A stretch of 64,000 bases of DNA from Acidobacteriota bacterium (lineage in GTDB: Bacteria; Acidobacteriota; Terriglobia; Bryobacterales; Bryobacteraceae). A program made the translations under genes and the position numbers. Under the pieces are notes generated by a model. The model searched no databases. It saw only the letters and a program-made list of their open reading frames with translations, and had not been told where the DNA came from. The stretch is taken from positions 1 through 64,000 of the forward strand of contig JAEZIJ010000059.1 of NCBI GenBank assembly GCA_023436715.1. Direction: 5' to 3'. Below, in pieces: positions 53,130 through 61,379 of this stretch (position 1 is the stretch's first letter; every line of letters begins with the position of its first letter).

Positions 53130-53594
53130 TTATTGGGGTGGCGCCTGATAGATCACCTCGTTCCGGCCGCTGGCGCGAACCGCGAGTCCAACCGCCGCGC
53201 CGATGGCCGCGCCGAACAGCGCCGACATCGCGACTGCCGAGCCTGTAGAATCCCAGCGCCGCTTATTGGCGCCCACCACCACGGCGAATGCGCCTCCACC
53301 TATGGCCGCGCCAATCAAGGGCGCGCGATCGTACGACTCGCGCTTCACCGTGAGCTTTCGTACGTCCTGTCTTGCGATGATTTCCACGGTTCCAGACTTC
53401 AGCGCGACAGTGAGGGCGTCCGCTTCACGGCTGAGGAAGACGCCTTTGAGGGTTCGTTCGGGCCGGAGCGCGTAAACCGTGACTTGGCGGCCGGGCTGAA
53501 GCCGCGATAGGTGCCAGTGCCGCCAGGGATCCGCCTGAGCGAAAGCAAGCTGGCTTGCGAGGGCGAAGCAAAGGAATACGCCGATGATCCGCAT
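53130..53594 (-). CDS. Exported protein with glycine-zipper-like helices
   Basis: A 154-residue protein with a signal peptide (IIGVFLCFALASQLAFAQ). The middle is beta-rich, resembling a small SH3/Sm-like barrel (QVTVYALRPERTLKGVFLSR, then EADALTVALKSGTVEIIARQ). Two Gly/Ala-rich hydrophobic stretches (LIGAAIGGGAFAVVVGA and ALFGAAIGAAVGLAV) follow, typical of glycine-zipper envelope proteins. Function unknown. Confidence 0.65.
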   Translation of the reverse strand: MRIIGVFLCFALASQLAFAQADPWRHWHLSRLQPGRQVTVYALRPERTLKGVFLSREADALTVALKSGTVEIIARQDVRKLTVKRESYDRAPLIGAAIGGGAFAVVVGANKRRWDSTGSAVAMSALFGAAIGAAVGLAVRASGRNEVIYQAPPQ

Positions 53595-53628
53595 GTGTGG
53601 ATTATGTGGGCGGGGTGCCCGCCGATTG

Positions 53629-53988
53629 TCACGAAAATGTCAGCCTCGTGTCAGGCTTTTGCGGTGAAGCACCTTCCGAAGCCGGTCCCGCCACGAGTAC
53701 CGGACCAGCATCGTTTGGGGTTCCCTGCTCGAGCTTCCGGAAGAAGGTCGTGCGCGCCACCACTTCCTCGAGTTCGATGCCCGGCTCGCGCAGCAGAAAC
53801 CGGAACAACTCGTGGACGGAAGGAATCTGGAGATCGTCAATAATCAGCCACCCGCCTGCCTTCACGTGCGGGAACAGACACGCATACTCGATCTGCTCTT
53901 GACGCCCTTCGACGAACTCCACACGGCCGCGCTCCAGGCCGGGGTAGCGCGACAACTCGGAAATCGTGTGATTCGCGAAGTTCCACAC
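53629..53988 (-). pseudogene. N-terminally truncated class I methyltransferase fragment
   Basis: The 119-codon frame reads GRVEFVEGRQEQIEYACLFP, then HVKAGGWLIIDDLQIPSVHE and LEEVVARTTFFRKL, the C-terminal half of a methyltransferase of the Methyltransf_24/cephalosporin-hydroxylase-like type. The SAM-binding half is absent, because the CAP gene ends only 19 bp upstream. It is most likely a truncated remnant. A GTG start exists but makes no functional enzyme. Confidence 0.55.
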
Positions 53989-54007
53989 TCATCGTACTGT
54001 TCCCAGC

Positions 54008-54487
54008 CTACGGCCGGATGTAGATCTCCACCACGTATACCGTGCCATCCGGCGCGCGGCCGGCGCCGGCCCCGGCCCGGGTCAGGTCTCTATCGAGCAC
54101 GTTCCTACGATGCCCGGGGCTGTTCATCCAGCCCTGTACCGTGCGCTGCGCGGGATCCTCGAAGCCTTTCTCCGTGAACAGGTTCTCCGCGACCTTGTGC
54201 CAGGAAATCTTCGCCGCCGCGAGCCGCTGCTCCAGATTGCCTCGGGTGGGATCGACGTGGGAGAAGAACCTGTGCTGCGCCATGCTGCGGGCGTGGCTGC
54301 GCGCTGCGTCCGCGAGCCGCTGGTCCCACTCGAGTGCGTTCAGGCCCCGGGATGTGCGCTCCTGATTCACGAGTTCGAAAACGCGCCGCTCAATGGCGGC
54401 GAGCGGCGGCTGTGAGGAATCCGCCTGACCCGCCCCGGCAGCCCAGGATGCCACTGCCAACGTGATAGCCCGGATCAGGCGATGCAT
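54008..54487 (-). CDS. Secreted CAP-domain (SCP/PR1-like) protein
   Basis: A 159-residue protein from the ATG at 54487. Signal peptide (AITLAVASWAAGAGQADSS) then a complete CAP domain: RVFELVNQERTSRGLNALEW, DAARSHARSMAQHRFFSHVD, VAENLF and VQGWMNSPGHRRNVLD. The conserved His, Glu and His positions are present. Bacterial CAP proteins are secreted and may bind lipids or act as proteases. The open frame continues upstream through glgA antisense, which is not coding. Confidence 0.9.
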   Translation of the reverse strand: MHRLIRAITLAVASWAAGAGQADSSQPPLAAIERRVFELVNQERTSRGLNALEWDQRLADAARSHARSMAQHRFFSHVDPTRGNLEQRLAAAKISWHKVAENLFTEKGFEDPAQRTVQGWMNSPGHRRNVLDRDLTRAGAGAGRAPDGTVYVVEIYIRP

Positions 54488-54571
54488 ACCCGAATTATCG
54501 CGCGCCGGACACACCGTGCCGCCTCCGGTTGCTGTAGGCTGATAACTGATAACCTCTCCGCAGGGTGGCGC

Positions 54572-55993
54572 ATGACAAAAGTTCTGATGGTGGCATCCGA
54601 AGCGAACCCGTTCGCGAAAACGGGAGGACTTGCCGACGTCGTCGGGGCACTCTCGCCGACGTTGCACGCGCACGGTGAGGAAGTGGCGATCCTGATGCCG
54701 CGGTACCGTGGAATCAGCATCCATGGCCTGCCGCGCGTCTACGAGGACCTGCGGGTTTGGTTCGGCCCGAACTGCCACACCTCGCACCTGTACCGCGCCG
54801 AGGAGCGCGGCGTGCCCTATTATCTGCTTGACTGCCCGCCGCTGTTTGATCGCGACGGCCTTTACCAGGACTCCTCCGGCGTCGATTACGCGGACAACTA
54901 CGCGCGCTTCGCCGTACTATCGCGTGCCGCGCTGACCGTGGTCCGCCACCTGTTCCGCCCTCAGGTGATGCACTGCCACGACTGGCAGGCTGCGCTCGTG
55001 CCGGTATACATGCACACTCTGTTTGGCGCCGATCCCACCTTCATGGGCGTGAAGACCGTTATCACGATTCACAACCTGGGGTACCAGGGGCTGTTCCCGC
55101 CGTCCATCCTGCCTGAGATCGGCCTTGACCCGTCCCTGTTCCGCTCCGACGCGCTGGAGTTTTTCGGCCAGGTGAATCTCTTGAAGGGCGGGCTGGTTTA
55201 CAGCGACGCCATCACCACGGTAAGCCGCAAGTACGCGCAGGAGATCCAGCATCCGGCGCTCGGCTTCGGACTCGATGGCGTGCTCAGAGAGCGCAGCGAC
55301 GTGCTTACGGGCATTCTCAACGGCGCGGACTACACACAGTGGGATCCGCGTGGTGATCCCTATATCACCGCGCACTATTCGACGGAGAATCTGGCCGGAA
55401 AACGCGTCTCGAAAGCGGATCTGCTCAGTGAACTCGGTCTGCCCCCGGACAACCTCGACCGGCCGCTGATCGGCATCGTTTCGCGCTTTGCCGGGCAGAA
55501 AGGCTTCGACCTGATCGAGAAGATCGCACCCGCGCTTCTCGAACAGGATGTGGCGATTGCAGCTCTGGGGACGGGCGATCCCCGGTACGAGCAGCTATTC
55601 ACGGACCTCGCGGTAGCCTACCCGGACAGGGTGGGTGTCCGCATAGCGTTTGACGAGTCTTTGGCGCACAAGGTCGAGGCCGGGGCCGATATGTTCCTGA
55701 TGCCGAGCGAGTACGAGCCTTGCGGCCTGAACCAGATCTATAGCATGCGGTACGGCACGGTTCCGATAGTCCGCGCCACGGGCGGCCTCGATGATACGAT
55801 TGATAAAGATACTGGCTTCAAGTTCCACGACTATACAGGAACAGCTCTGTTTGAAGCTATCCGCGCAGCGCTGGCCGCGTACAACGATCCCGCGAAATGG
55901 AAGGAAATGATGCTGGCCGGCATGCGCAAGGATTTTTCGTGGAACGCCTCTGCTGTTGAGTATTCAGCGCTTTACAGAAGGCTGGCGGAATGA
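54572..55993 (+). CDS. glgA: Glycogen synthase
   Basis: A 473-residue GT5 enzyme. The ADP-glucose loop is KVLMVASEANPFAKTGGLAD at the N-terminus, followed by VMHCHDWQAALVP and TIHNLGYQGLFPP. C-terminal IVSRFAGQKGFDLIEKIAP and FLMPSEYEPCGLNQIYSMRY carry the catalytic Glu, and GTVPIVRATGGLDDTI completes the family set. It extends alpha-1,4-glucan from ADP-glucose. The ATG at 54572 has AGGGTGG in front; a longer frame overlapping the CAP gene is not supported by homology. Confidence 0.96.
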   Translation: MTKVLMVASEANPFAKTGGLADVVGALSPTLHAHGEEVAILMPRYRGISIHGLPRVYEDLRVWFGPNCHTSHLYRAEERGVPYYLLDCPPLFDRDGLYQDSSGVDYADNYARFAVLSRAALTVVRHLFRPQVMHCHDWQAALVPVYMHTLFGADPTFMGVKTVITIHNLGYQGLFPPSILPEIGLDPSLFRSDALEFFGQVNLLKGGLVYSDAITTVSRKYAQEIQHPALGFGLDGVLRERSDVLTGILNGADYTQWDPRGDPYITAHYSTENLAGKRVSKADLLSELGLPPDNLDRPLIGIVSRFAGQKGFDLIEKIAPALLEQDVAIAALGTGDPRYEQLFTDLAVAYPDRVGVRIAFDESLAHKVEAGADMFLMPSEYEPCGLNQIYSMRYGTVPIVRATGGLDDTIDKDTGFKFHDYTGTALFEAIRAALAAYNDPAKWKEMMLAGMRKDFSWNASAVEYSALYRRLAE

Positions 55994-56055
55994 ATCCTCC
56001 CGGCCGATTTCTGCATCTTCTAGATTTGAATGACCGTAACAGTGTGTGAGGAAAG

Positions 56056-56394
56056 ATGAGCATGGCGGGTGCGAACGTACTGACATTTAACGATTCAAGT
56101 TTCGATATGGACGTCCTGAAATCGGATGTTCCAGTGCTGGTCGATTTCTGGGCCGAGTGGTGCGGCCCGTGCAAGATGATGGCGCCGACCGTAGATCAGA
56201 TTGCCTCCGAGTACGCCGGCAAACTGAAAGTCGGCAAGGTGGACGTTGACGAGAACGGTGGAACTGCGATGCGCTTTAATATCCGCGGCATCCCCACGCT
56301 GCTGCTGTTTAAGGGCGGCCGGGTGGTGGATTCGCGCGTAGGCGCGGTCGGCAGATCGGAAGTTCTCAAGATGCTTGAGCCTCACGTTCAGTAA
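56056..56394 (+). CDS. trxA: Thioredoxin
   Basis: A 112-residue thioredoxin. The redox motif is VDFWAEWCGPCKMMAPTVDQ, the cis-proline is in IRGIPTLLLFKGG, and the length matches TrxA. Strong ribosome site GAGGAAAG precedes the ATG. It reduces disulfides in cytosolic proteins. A clear terminator follows, so it is a single-gene unit. Confidence 0.97.
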   Translation: MSMAGANVLTFNDSSFDMDVLKSDVPVLVDFWAEWCGPCKMMAPTVDQIASEYAGKLKVGKVDVDENGGTAMRFNIRGIPTLLLFKGGRVVDSRVGAVGRSEVLKMLEPHVQ

Positions 56395-56402
56395 GCGGAA
56401 GC

Positions 56403-56435
56403 CCCGGGGACAACCGGCGTTTGTCCCCGGGTTTT
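56403..56435 (+). terminator. Rho-independent terminator after trxA
   Basis: CCCGGGGACAA pairs perfectly with TTGTCCCCGGG across a seven-base loop (11-bp stem), followed directly by TTTT. It lies nine bases after the trxA stop. Confidence 0.85.
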
Positions 56436-56457
56436 CCGATAGACTGGTTGAAGAAGT

Positions 56458-57483
56458 ATGCCTGCCCTTTTGGGCCTGGAAATCCAGGAGATAGAAGAGC
56501 TTCTTGGACCGGGCCATCCCGGTTATCGTGCGCGTCAGATCTATGGCGCACTGTACCATGAGCGTCACTCCGATTTGATGGGGATCTCGACGCTGCCGCT
56601 GGACCTGCGCCGTGAACTGGCGTCGGCGTTCGCGGTAGGCACACCGTCCATCGAGCGGCGATTCGTGTCCGCCGACGGCACGCGCCGGTATCTGCTGGCA
56701 CTCGAAGACGGCAAGACGGTCGAGGCGGTGATGATGCCCGAGGAGAACCGGCAGACCGTCTGCATTTCCACGCAGGTAGGCTGCCCCGTGAGTTGCCGGT
56801 TCTGCATGACGGCGCTGCTGGGCCTTGAGCGCAACCTGGGAGCGGGCGAAATCGTGGGGCAGGTTCTGGTCGCGGCCGCGGACAACGGATTGGCGGTCGA
56901 TGGCGAGCGCCTCAACATCGTCATGATGGGCCAGGGCGAGCCGCTGCTGAACCTTCCGAACGTCGTTAAGGCCACCCGCATTCTGGTAGATCCCGCCGGG
57001 TGTGGGATCTCCCCGCGCCGGATCACGCTTTCTACCTCCGGCATCATCCCGAGGATGGAGGAGATGGGCCGGGAGGACGTGCGCCCGAAGCTCGCGGTCT
57101 CGCTGAACGCATCGACCGAGGAGATGCGGCGCGAGCTGATGCCGGTCACGAAGAAATACCACCTCAAAGATCTGATGGAAGCGTGCCAGGCCTACCCGTT
57201 GCGCCCGTGGGAGCGGCTGACGTTCGAATACGTCCTGCTCAAAGGCGTGAACGACACCGACGCCGATGCGCGGCGGGTCGTGAAGCTGCTTGCCAACCTG
57301 AAGTGCAAGGTGAATCTGATCGCGCTGAATCCAGGGCCGGAAATCCCGTACGATACCCCGGACGAGGCACGAGTGTTGGCGTTTCAGGAGATCGTGAGGC
57401 GGGCGATACCGTGCTTTATCCGCAAGCCGCGCGGGCGTGACGTCTACGCGGCCTGCGGACAGTTGAAAAAAGTCAGCCTCTAA
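56458..57483 (+). CDS. rlmN: RlmN, 23S rRNA (adenine-2503-C2)-methyltransferase
   Basis: A 341-residue radical SAM methyltransferase. The cluster motif is CPVSCRFCMTALLGLERNLG, preceded by TVCISTQVG. NIVMMGQGEPLLN and LSTSGIIPRM are typical of RlmN, and the catalytic C-terminal Cys is in RDVYAACGQLKK. It modifies A2503 of 23S rRNA and some tRNAs. Its TAA stop abuts the stop of the convergent ThuA-like gene with no spacer. Confidence 0.96.
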   Translation: MPALLGLEIQEIEELLGPGHPGYRARQIYGALYHERHSDLMGISTLPLDLRRELASAFAVGTPSIERRFVSADGTRRYLLALEDGKTVEAVMMPEENRQTVCISTQVGCPVSCRFCMTALLGLERNLGAGEIVGQVLVAAADNGLAVDGERLNIVMMGQGEPLLNLPNVVKATRILVDPAGCGISPRRITLSTSGIIPRMEEMGREDVRPKLAVSLNASTEEMRRELMPVTKKYHLKDLMEACQAYPLRPWERLTFEYVLLKGVNDTDADARRVVKLLANLKCKVNLIALNPGPEIPYDTPDEARVLAFQEIVRRAIPCFIRKPRGRDVYAACGQLKKVSL

Positions 57484-58296
57484 CTACTCGGCAGGCTTGG
57501 GGCGAGGCGTGGCATCGCCTGGAACCATCCCCATGAGCCACTTCACCTGCTCAAGGCACATCTTCTGAATGTCGGGGCGGTCCCAAACGGCTTCGAGGTG
57601 CCCGAGGCCGTTGTACATCACCCGGCCCTTCCCGTAGGTGCGCACCCACATCACCGCGAAGTCCTTGTCGGTGCGGTGAACGCGCGGGTTGTTCAGATCG
57701 AGCTTGCTCGCGTCGAGCTTGAGCAGCACCCGGACTTTCTCGCGTGAGAAGTTCTTCGCCTGATAGATTTCGTCCTTCATGGTGAACGCGCGCGGCAGGA
57801 ACTTCATGCCGGGGAAATCGGCGTCTTCCACCACGAGCGGCGCGTCGAAAGTGTTCCAGGGGTGCTGATCGAACCAGCCGCCTACCATTTCGCCGTATTC
57901 GGGCCACTTGTAGAACGTGTCGGTGCCGCTATGGATGGCGATGAAGCCCTTGCCGTCGTCCTTCACGTAGGAAAGCAGATCGGCCTTTTGGGACTCGTCC
58001 ATATCGAGTTCCCCGGTCGTGTAGAACGCCACAGCATCGAAATAGTCGAGGTTTTTCGCGTTGCCCCCGAGCTTCTTCTTCGTGATGAGCTGGCAGTCCG
58101 TTCTGATGTAGGTGTCCCAAATGCCCGACTCCTGGCCGAGCTTCCAAAGAACGCCGGCCGCGTGCGAAATGGAGTCGTGCTGGAACCCTTTGCTCTGGCC
58201 CACGAAGAGCAGCTTTTTCTTTGGCTGCTGCGCGCCCAATGAGCCGGCAGCCGCCAATCCGAGAACCGCAACAAGTGCGAATCGAACGAGCTTCAT
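57484..58296 (-). CDS. Exported ThuA-like (glutamine-amidotransferase-fold) protein
   Basis: About 270 residues from the ATG at 58296, with a signal peptide (FALVAVLGLAAAGSLGAQ). ThuA-type blocks are KKKLLFVGQSKGFQHDSISH, YFDAVAFYTTGELDMDESQK, KGFIAIHSGTDTFYKWPEYG and RVMYNGLGHLEAVW. The domain is linked to sugar (trehalose/disaccharide) use and is frequent in Acidobacteriota and Planctomycetes. The catalytic triad of true amidotransferases is not evident. Seven codons upstream of the chosen start are also open. Confidence 0.88.
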   Translation of the reverse strand: MKLVRFALVAVLGLAAAGSLGAQQPKKKLLFVGQSKGFQHDSISHAAGVLWKLGQESGIWDTYIRTDCQLITKKKLGGNAKNLDYFDAVAFYTTGELDMDESQKADLLSYVKDDGKGFIAIHSGTDTFYKWPEYGEMVGGWFDQHPWNTFDAPLVVEDADFPGMKFLPRAFTMKDEIYQAKNFSREKVRVLLKLDASKLDLNNPRVHRTDKDFAVMWVRTYGKGRVMYNGLGHLEAVWDRPDIQKMCLEQVKWLMGMVPGDATPRPKPAE

Positions 58297-58374
58297 AGGA
58301 ATCCTCCGCCCCGCCATCTTCTCACCTGTGACTTTCAGGATGCAAGGGGCGGAGGAAAACCGGCCGAGGTGGCG

Positions 58375-58716
58375 TCAATAGCGGCCCACGCCGGGATCGA
58401 CCGAGGCTGCCCATCGGTCTATGCCGCCGCTCATGCTCTGGCAATGCGGGATGCCGCGCTGCCGCAGCCAGGAGGCGGCGCGGAGACTCCGCATGCCGTG
58501 GTGGCAGTAAACTACCAGCCTGCAGCAACTTGCGGCCTTCTTCCTGAGCGATTCCAGTTCCTTGGAAATCGAGCCCAACGGAACCAGTTCGGCGCCCTCG
58601 ATGCGGCACAGAGCGTACTCGTGCGGCTCCCGGACATCCACGAGCGCGACGGGATCCCCGGCCTCCAGCATTCTTCTCAGTTCCAACGGGCTGATTTCAA
58701 GCGGCAATTGATCCAC
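58375..58716 (-). CDS. Rhodanese-domain sulfurtransferase
   Basis: A 113-residue single rhodanese domain: DPVALVDVREPHEYALCRIE and the active loop VVYCHHGMRSLRAASWLRQR, where Cys accepts sulfur. The start is GTG at 58716 with GAGGAGG six bases upstream; a longer frame lacks homology. It resembles GlpE or ThiI-associated sulfur carriers, but no pathway gene adjoins it. It is divergent from the ECF sigma operon. Confidence 0.9.
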   Translation of the reverse strand: MDQLPLEISPLELRRMLEAGDPVALVDVREPHEYALCRIEGAELVPLGSISKELESLRKKAASCCRLVVYCHHGMRSLRAASWLRQRGIPHCQSMSGGIDRWAASVDPGVGRY

Positions 58717-58858
58717 AAGCCCCTCCTCTCGCACATTATCGTCCGCGGCGGCACGCGCCCACCCGCGGTTCTGGCGTAAACTGCTGAAAACACAACCCGG
58801 CAAAATAGCGAACCGACCGTGACCGAATTTCCTAACACGATGCCGCCAGTGCAGTCTA

Positions 58859-59425
58859 ATGGAACGGATGGAAGATAACGACGCAGTCGCCGTTGAGCGG
58901 GCGCGCGGCGGATCGAGCGAAGCATTTCGCGAACTCGTCGAGCGCCACAGCCGCGCCGTCTTCCGCCTGGCGTATCGTATGACCGGCAATGAACAGGATG
59001 CAGAAGACACGGTGCAGGAAACATTCCTGCGGGCTTACCGGCAGCTCGGCCGCTTCGATTCGCGGTCGAAGTTCAGCACCTGGCTGTTCGCCATCGCCTC
59101 AAACTGCTCGCTGGACCTGATCCGGGCGCGGAAGCGAAGGCGGGAAACCGATTCGGAACCCGTGCAGCCGGCAATTCCCGCGGCTGACCCGTCGCCGGAG
59201 CGCCTCATGCTGAGCCGCGAAGTCCGGCAGCGGCTTTCGGCGGCGATGGATGAATTGAGCGACGCCGAGCGCACCGCCTTCGTCATGCGGCACTTCGAGG
59301 GCGTGCCGATCGACGAGATAGCGCGTGTGCTGGGCCGGCCCAACGGCGCCGCCCGTCACAGCGTCTTCCGCGCCGTGGCAAAGTTGCGGCGCGCGCTTGA
59401 GCCGGTGTTGAGTGAAGCACGATGA
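58859..59425 (+). CDS. ECF-type RNA polymerase sigma factor
   Basis: A 188-residue sigma-70 family factor. Region 2 contains FRLAYRMTGNEQDAEDTVQE, then TFLRAYRQLGRFDSRSKFST and WLFAIASNCSLDLIRARKRR. Region 4 contains LSDAERTAFVMRHFEGVPID, then EIARVLGRPNGAARHSVFRA. It overlaps the anti-sigma gene by four bases (ATGA). A TGAAAA-like element about 80 bases upstream could be an autoregulated promoter, but this is weak. Confidence 0.94.
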   Translation: MERMEDNDAVAVERARGGSSEAFRELVERHSRAVFRLAYRMTGNEQDAEDTVQETFLRAYRQLGRFDSRSKFSTWLFAIASNCSLDLIRARKRRRETDSEPVQPAIPAADPSPERLMLSREVRQRLSAAMDELSDAERTAFVMRHFEGVPIDEIARVLGRPNGAARHSVFRAVAKLRRALEPVLSEAR

Positions 59426-60165
59426 AACACCTTACGGACGAGCAACTGGTTTGGTTCTACTACGGGGAGGAGCGCGACCGCCAGGAGGCGGAACGGCACC
59501 TGGCCGGGTGTGAGCAGTGCAGGGCCGCGTTCGCTGAACTGGAGCGCAGCCTGAACGCGGTCACGGAGGCTGTCCCCGTGCCCGAGCGCGACGAGAACTA
59601 CGGCGCGATGGTCTGGGCGCGGTTGCCGCTCGAAGAAAAGCGGGGCTCGAGCGCGTTCCTGGCCTGGCTGTTCATGCCGCGCCGCTGGGCGATGGCCGGC
59701 GCCATGGCCGCGCTCGTTGTGGCCGCGTTTCTGGCCGGGCGGTTCTGGCCGCATTCGCGCACCGAGGTTCAGATTGCCCGGCCGGTGCCCGCGCAAGTGC
59801 GGGAGCGCGTGCTGCTCGTCGCTGTTGGCGACCACCTGGACCGCTCGCAAATGGTGCTGCTCGAAATCGTGAACAGCAAGCCCGGCAAGCGGGTGGATAT
59901 CTCCTCCGAGCAGCAGAGCGCTCAGGACCTTGTGGCAGCCAATCGGCTTTACCGGCAGACCGCGGCGAGGACGGGAGACGCGGGCGTGGCCCAGGTGCTC
60001 GACGAGCTCGAGCGCGTGCTGCTGGAGATCGCGAACAGCCCGTCGCGCCTGTCGTCGGAGGAATTCGAAGAGTTAAGGCAGCGCGTCGAGGCGCAGGGGA
60101 TTCTGTTCAAAGTCCGTGTCATCGATTCCCGGATCAAGGAGAAATCGATTTCGAGGAGTTCATAA
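59422..60165 (+). CDS. Anti-sigma factor with zinc-finger (zf-HC2) and one membrane helix
   Basis: A 247-residue protein. The N-terminal ZAS motif HLAGCEQCRAAFAELERS binds zinc and the sigma factor. A membrane helix is at about residues 90-112 (WAMAGAMAALVVAAFLAGRF). The outer part is helical with no named domain and has a conserved-looking LDELERVLLEIANSP. It should hold the ECF sigma inactive until an envelope signal arrives. The HEAT-repeat gene begins two bases later. Confidence 0.9.
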   Translation: MKHLTDEQLVWFYYGEERDRQEAERHLAGCEQCRAAFAELERSLNAVTEAVPVPERDENYGAMVWARLPLEEKRGSSAFLAWLFMPRRWAMAGAMAALVVAAFLAGRFWPHSRTEVQIARPVPAQVRERVLLVAVGDHLDRSQMVLLEIVNSKPGKRVDISSEQQSAQDLVAANRLYRQTAARTGDAGVAQVLDELERVLLEIANSPSRLSSEEFEELRQRVEAQGILFKVRVIDSRIKEKSISRSS

Positions 60166-60167
60166 CT

Positions 60168-61379
60168 ATGCGAAAGGAACTGATCGTAATTTCGATATTA
60201 GCGGCGCTGGCACTGCCAGCATGGACGCAGCCGTTTGGCCCGCTTGGATTCCTTGCCGAATCCCAGGCGCGGACCGACCGGAACTACGAGCGCGGCCAGG
60301 ACGCCCTGCGCGACAACCAGTGGGACAAGGCAGCGGCGATCTTTGCGGGCATCCCGAAGGATAGCCCGCGGGGCGATGCCGCGCTCTATTGGAAGGCGTA
60401 TGCCTTGAACAAGCTCGGCCGGCGCGCGGAGGCGCTCGGCGCGATTGCGGAGCTTCAGAAGTCGTTCGCGAGCTCGCGGTGGGTGAACGATGCCAAGGCG
60501 CTGGAGGTGGAGATCAGGCAGGCGGGCGGCCAGCCGGTCCCTCCGGAATCGGAGAGCAATGAGGACCTGAAGCTCCTGGCGATCAACAGCCTGATGAACA
60601 GCGATCCGGAGCGCGCGGTGCCGCTTCTGGAGAAGATTCTGCAAGGCACGGCCTCGCCCAAACTGAAGGAGCGGGCGATGTTCGTGCTGGCCCAGAGCGG
60701 GTCGCCGCGCGCACGCGAGGTGATGGCAGGGTTAGCACGCGGAGGCTCCAACCCCGATCTGCAGCTTAAGGCTATCAGGCAACTCGCGCTTTTCGGAGGC
60801 CAGGCGAGCCGGCAGACGCTGGCAGACATCTACGCGGCGTCGAACGACGCGGGCGTGAAAAGGCAGATCCTGCGCGCGTTCATGGTAGGCGGGGATCGCG
60901 ACCGGCTGGTAGCTGCCGCCCGGCAGGAGAAGAATCCCGAACTGCGCGCCGAGGCGGTACGTCAACTCGGACTGACAGGCGGCGTTCAGCAGCTTGCCGA
61001 TCTTTATCAGATCGAGACCACGACCGGGGGCAAGCAGGCGATCATCCACTCTCTGTTTCTGGCCGGTGCGGCGGACCGGATCGGACAGCTTGCCCGGGGC
61101 GAAAAGGATCCCGGCGCCCGGCTGCAGGCGATCCGTAGCCTCGGGTTGATGGGGAAGAAGTCCGGCGCGGACCTTATGGCGATCTATTCGAGCGACTCCG
61201 ATAAGGAGGTGAAGAAGGCCGTGCTGCGCGCCCTGTTCCTGCAATCCAACGCGCCGGCGATCATTGAGATCGCCCGCAAGGAAACCGATCCCGAGTTGAA
61301 GAATGCGGCAGTTCGTCAGCTCTCGCTGGTCAATTCCAAGGAAGCGACCGAGTTCATGATGGAGATTCTGAACAAATGA
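60168..61379 (+). CDS. Exported TPR/HEAT-repeat protein of the ECF operon
   Basis: A 403-residue protein with a signal peptide (ISILAALALPAWTQP). Residues about 30-110 look like tetratricopeptide helices (YERGQDALRDNQWDKAAAIF, WKAYALNKLGRRAEALGAIA). HEAT repeats fill the rest, for example KLKERAMFVLAQSGSPRARE, DPGARLQAIRSLGLMGKKSG and DPELKNAAVRQLSLVNSKEA. Such scaffolds mediate protein contacts. It overlaps the next gene by four bases, so all four genes form one envelope-linked operon. Confidence 0.88.
   Translation: MRKELIVISILAALALPAWTQPFGPLGFLAESQARTDRNYERGQDALRDNQWDKAAAIFAGIPKDSPRGDAALYWKAYALNKLGRRAEALGAIAELQKSFASSRWVNDAKALEVEIRQAGGQPVPPESESNEDLKLLAINSLMNSDPERAVPLLEKILQGTASPKLKERAMFVLAQSGSPRAREVMAGLARGGSNPDLQLKAIRQLALFGGQASRQTLADIYAASNDAGVKRQILRAFMVGGDRDRLVAAARQEKNPELRAEAVRQLGLTGGVQQLADLYQIETTTGGKQAIIHSLFLAGAADRIGQLARGEKDPGARLQAIRSLGLMGKKSGADLMAIYSSDSDKEVKKAVLRALFLQSNAPAIIEIARKETDPELKNAAVRQLSLVNSKEATEFMMEILNK

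Noticed and set aside
54488..54787. 100-codon upstream extension of the CAP gene
   Set aside because: It lies antisense to glgA, and a signal peptide starts at the ATG at 54487.
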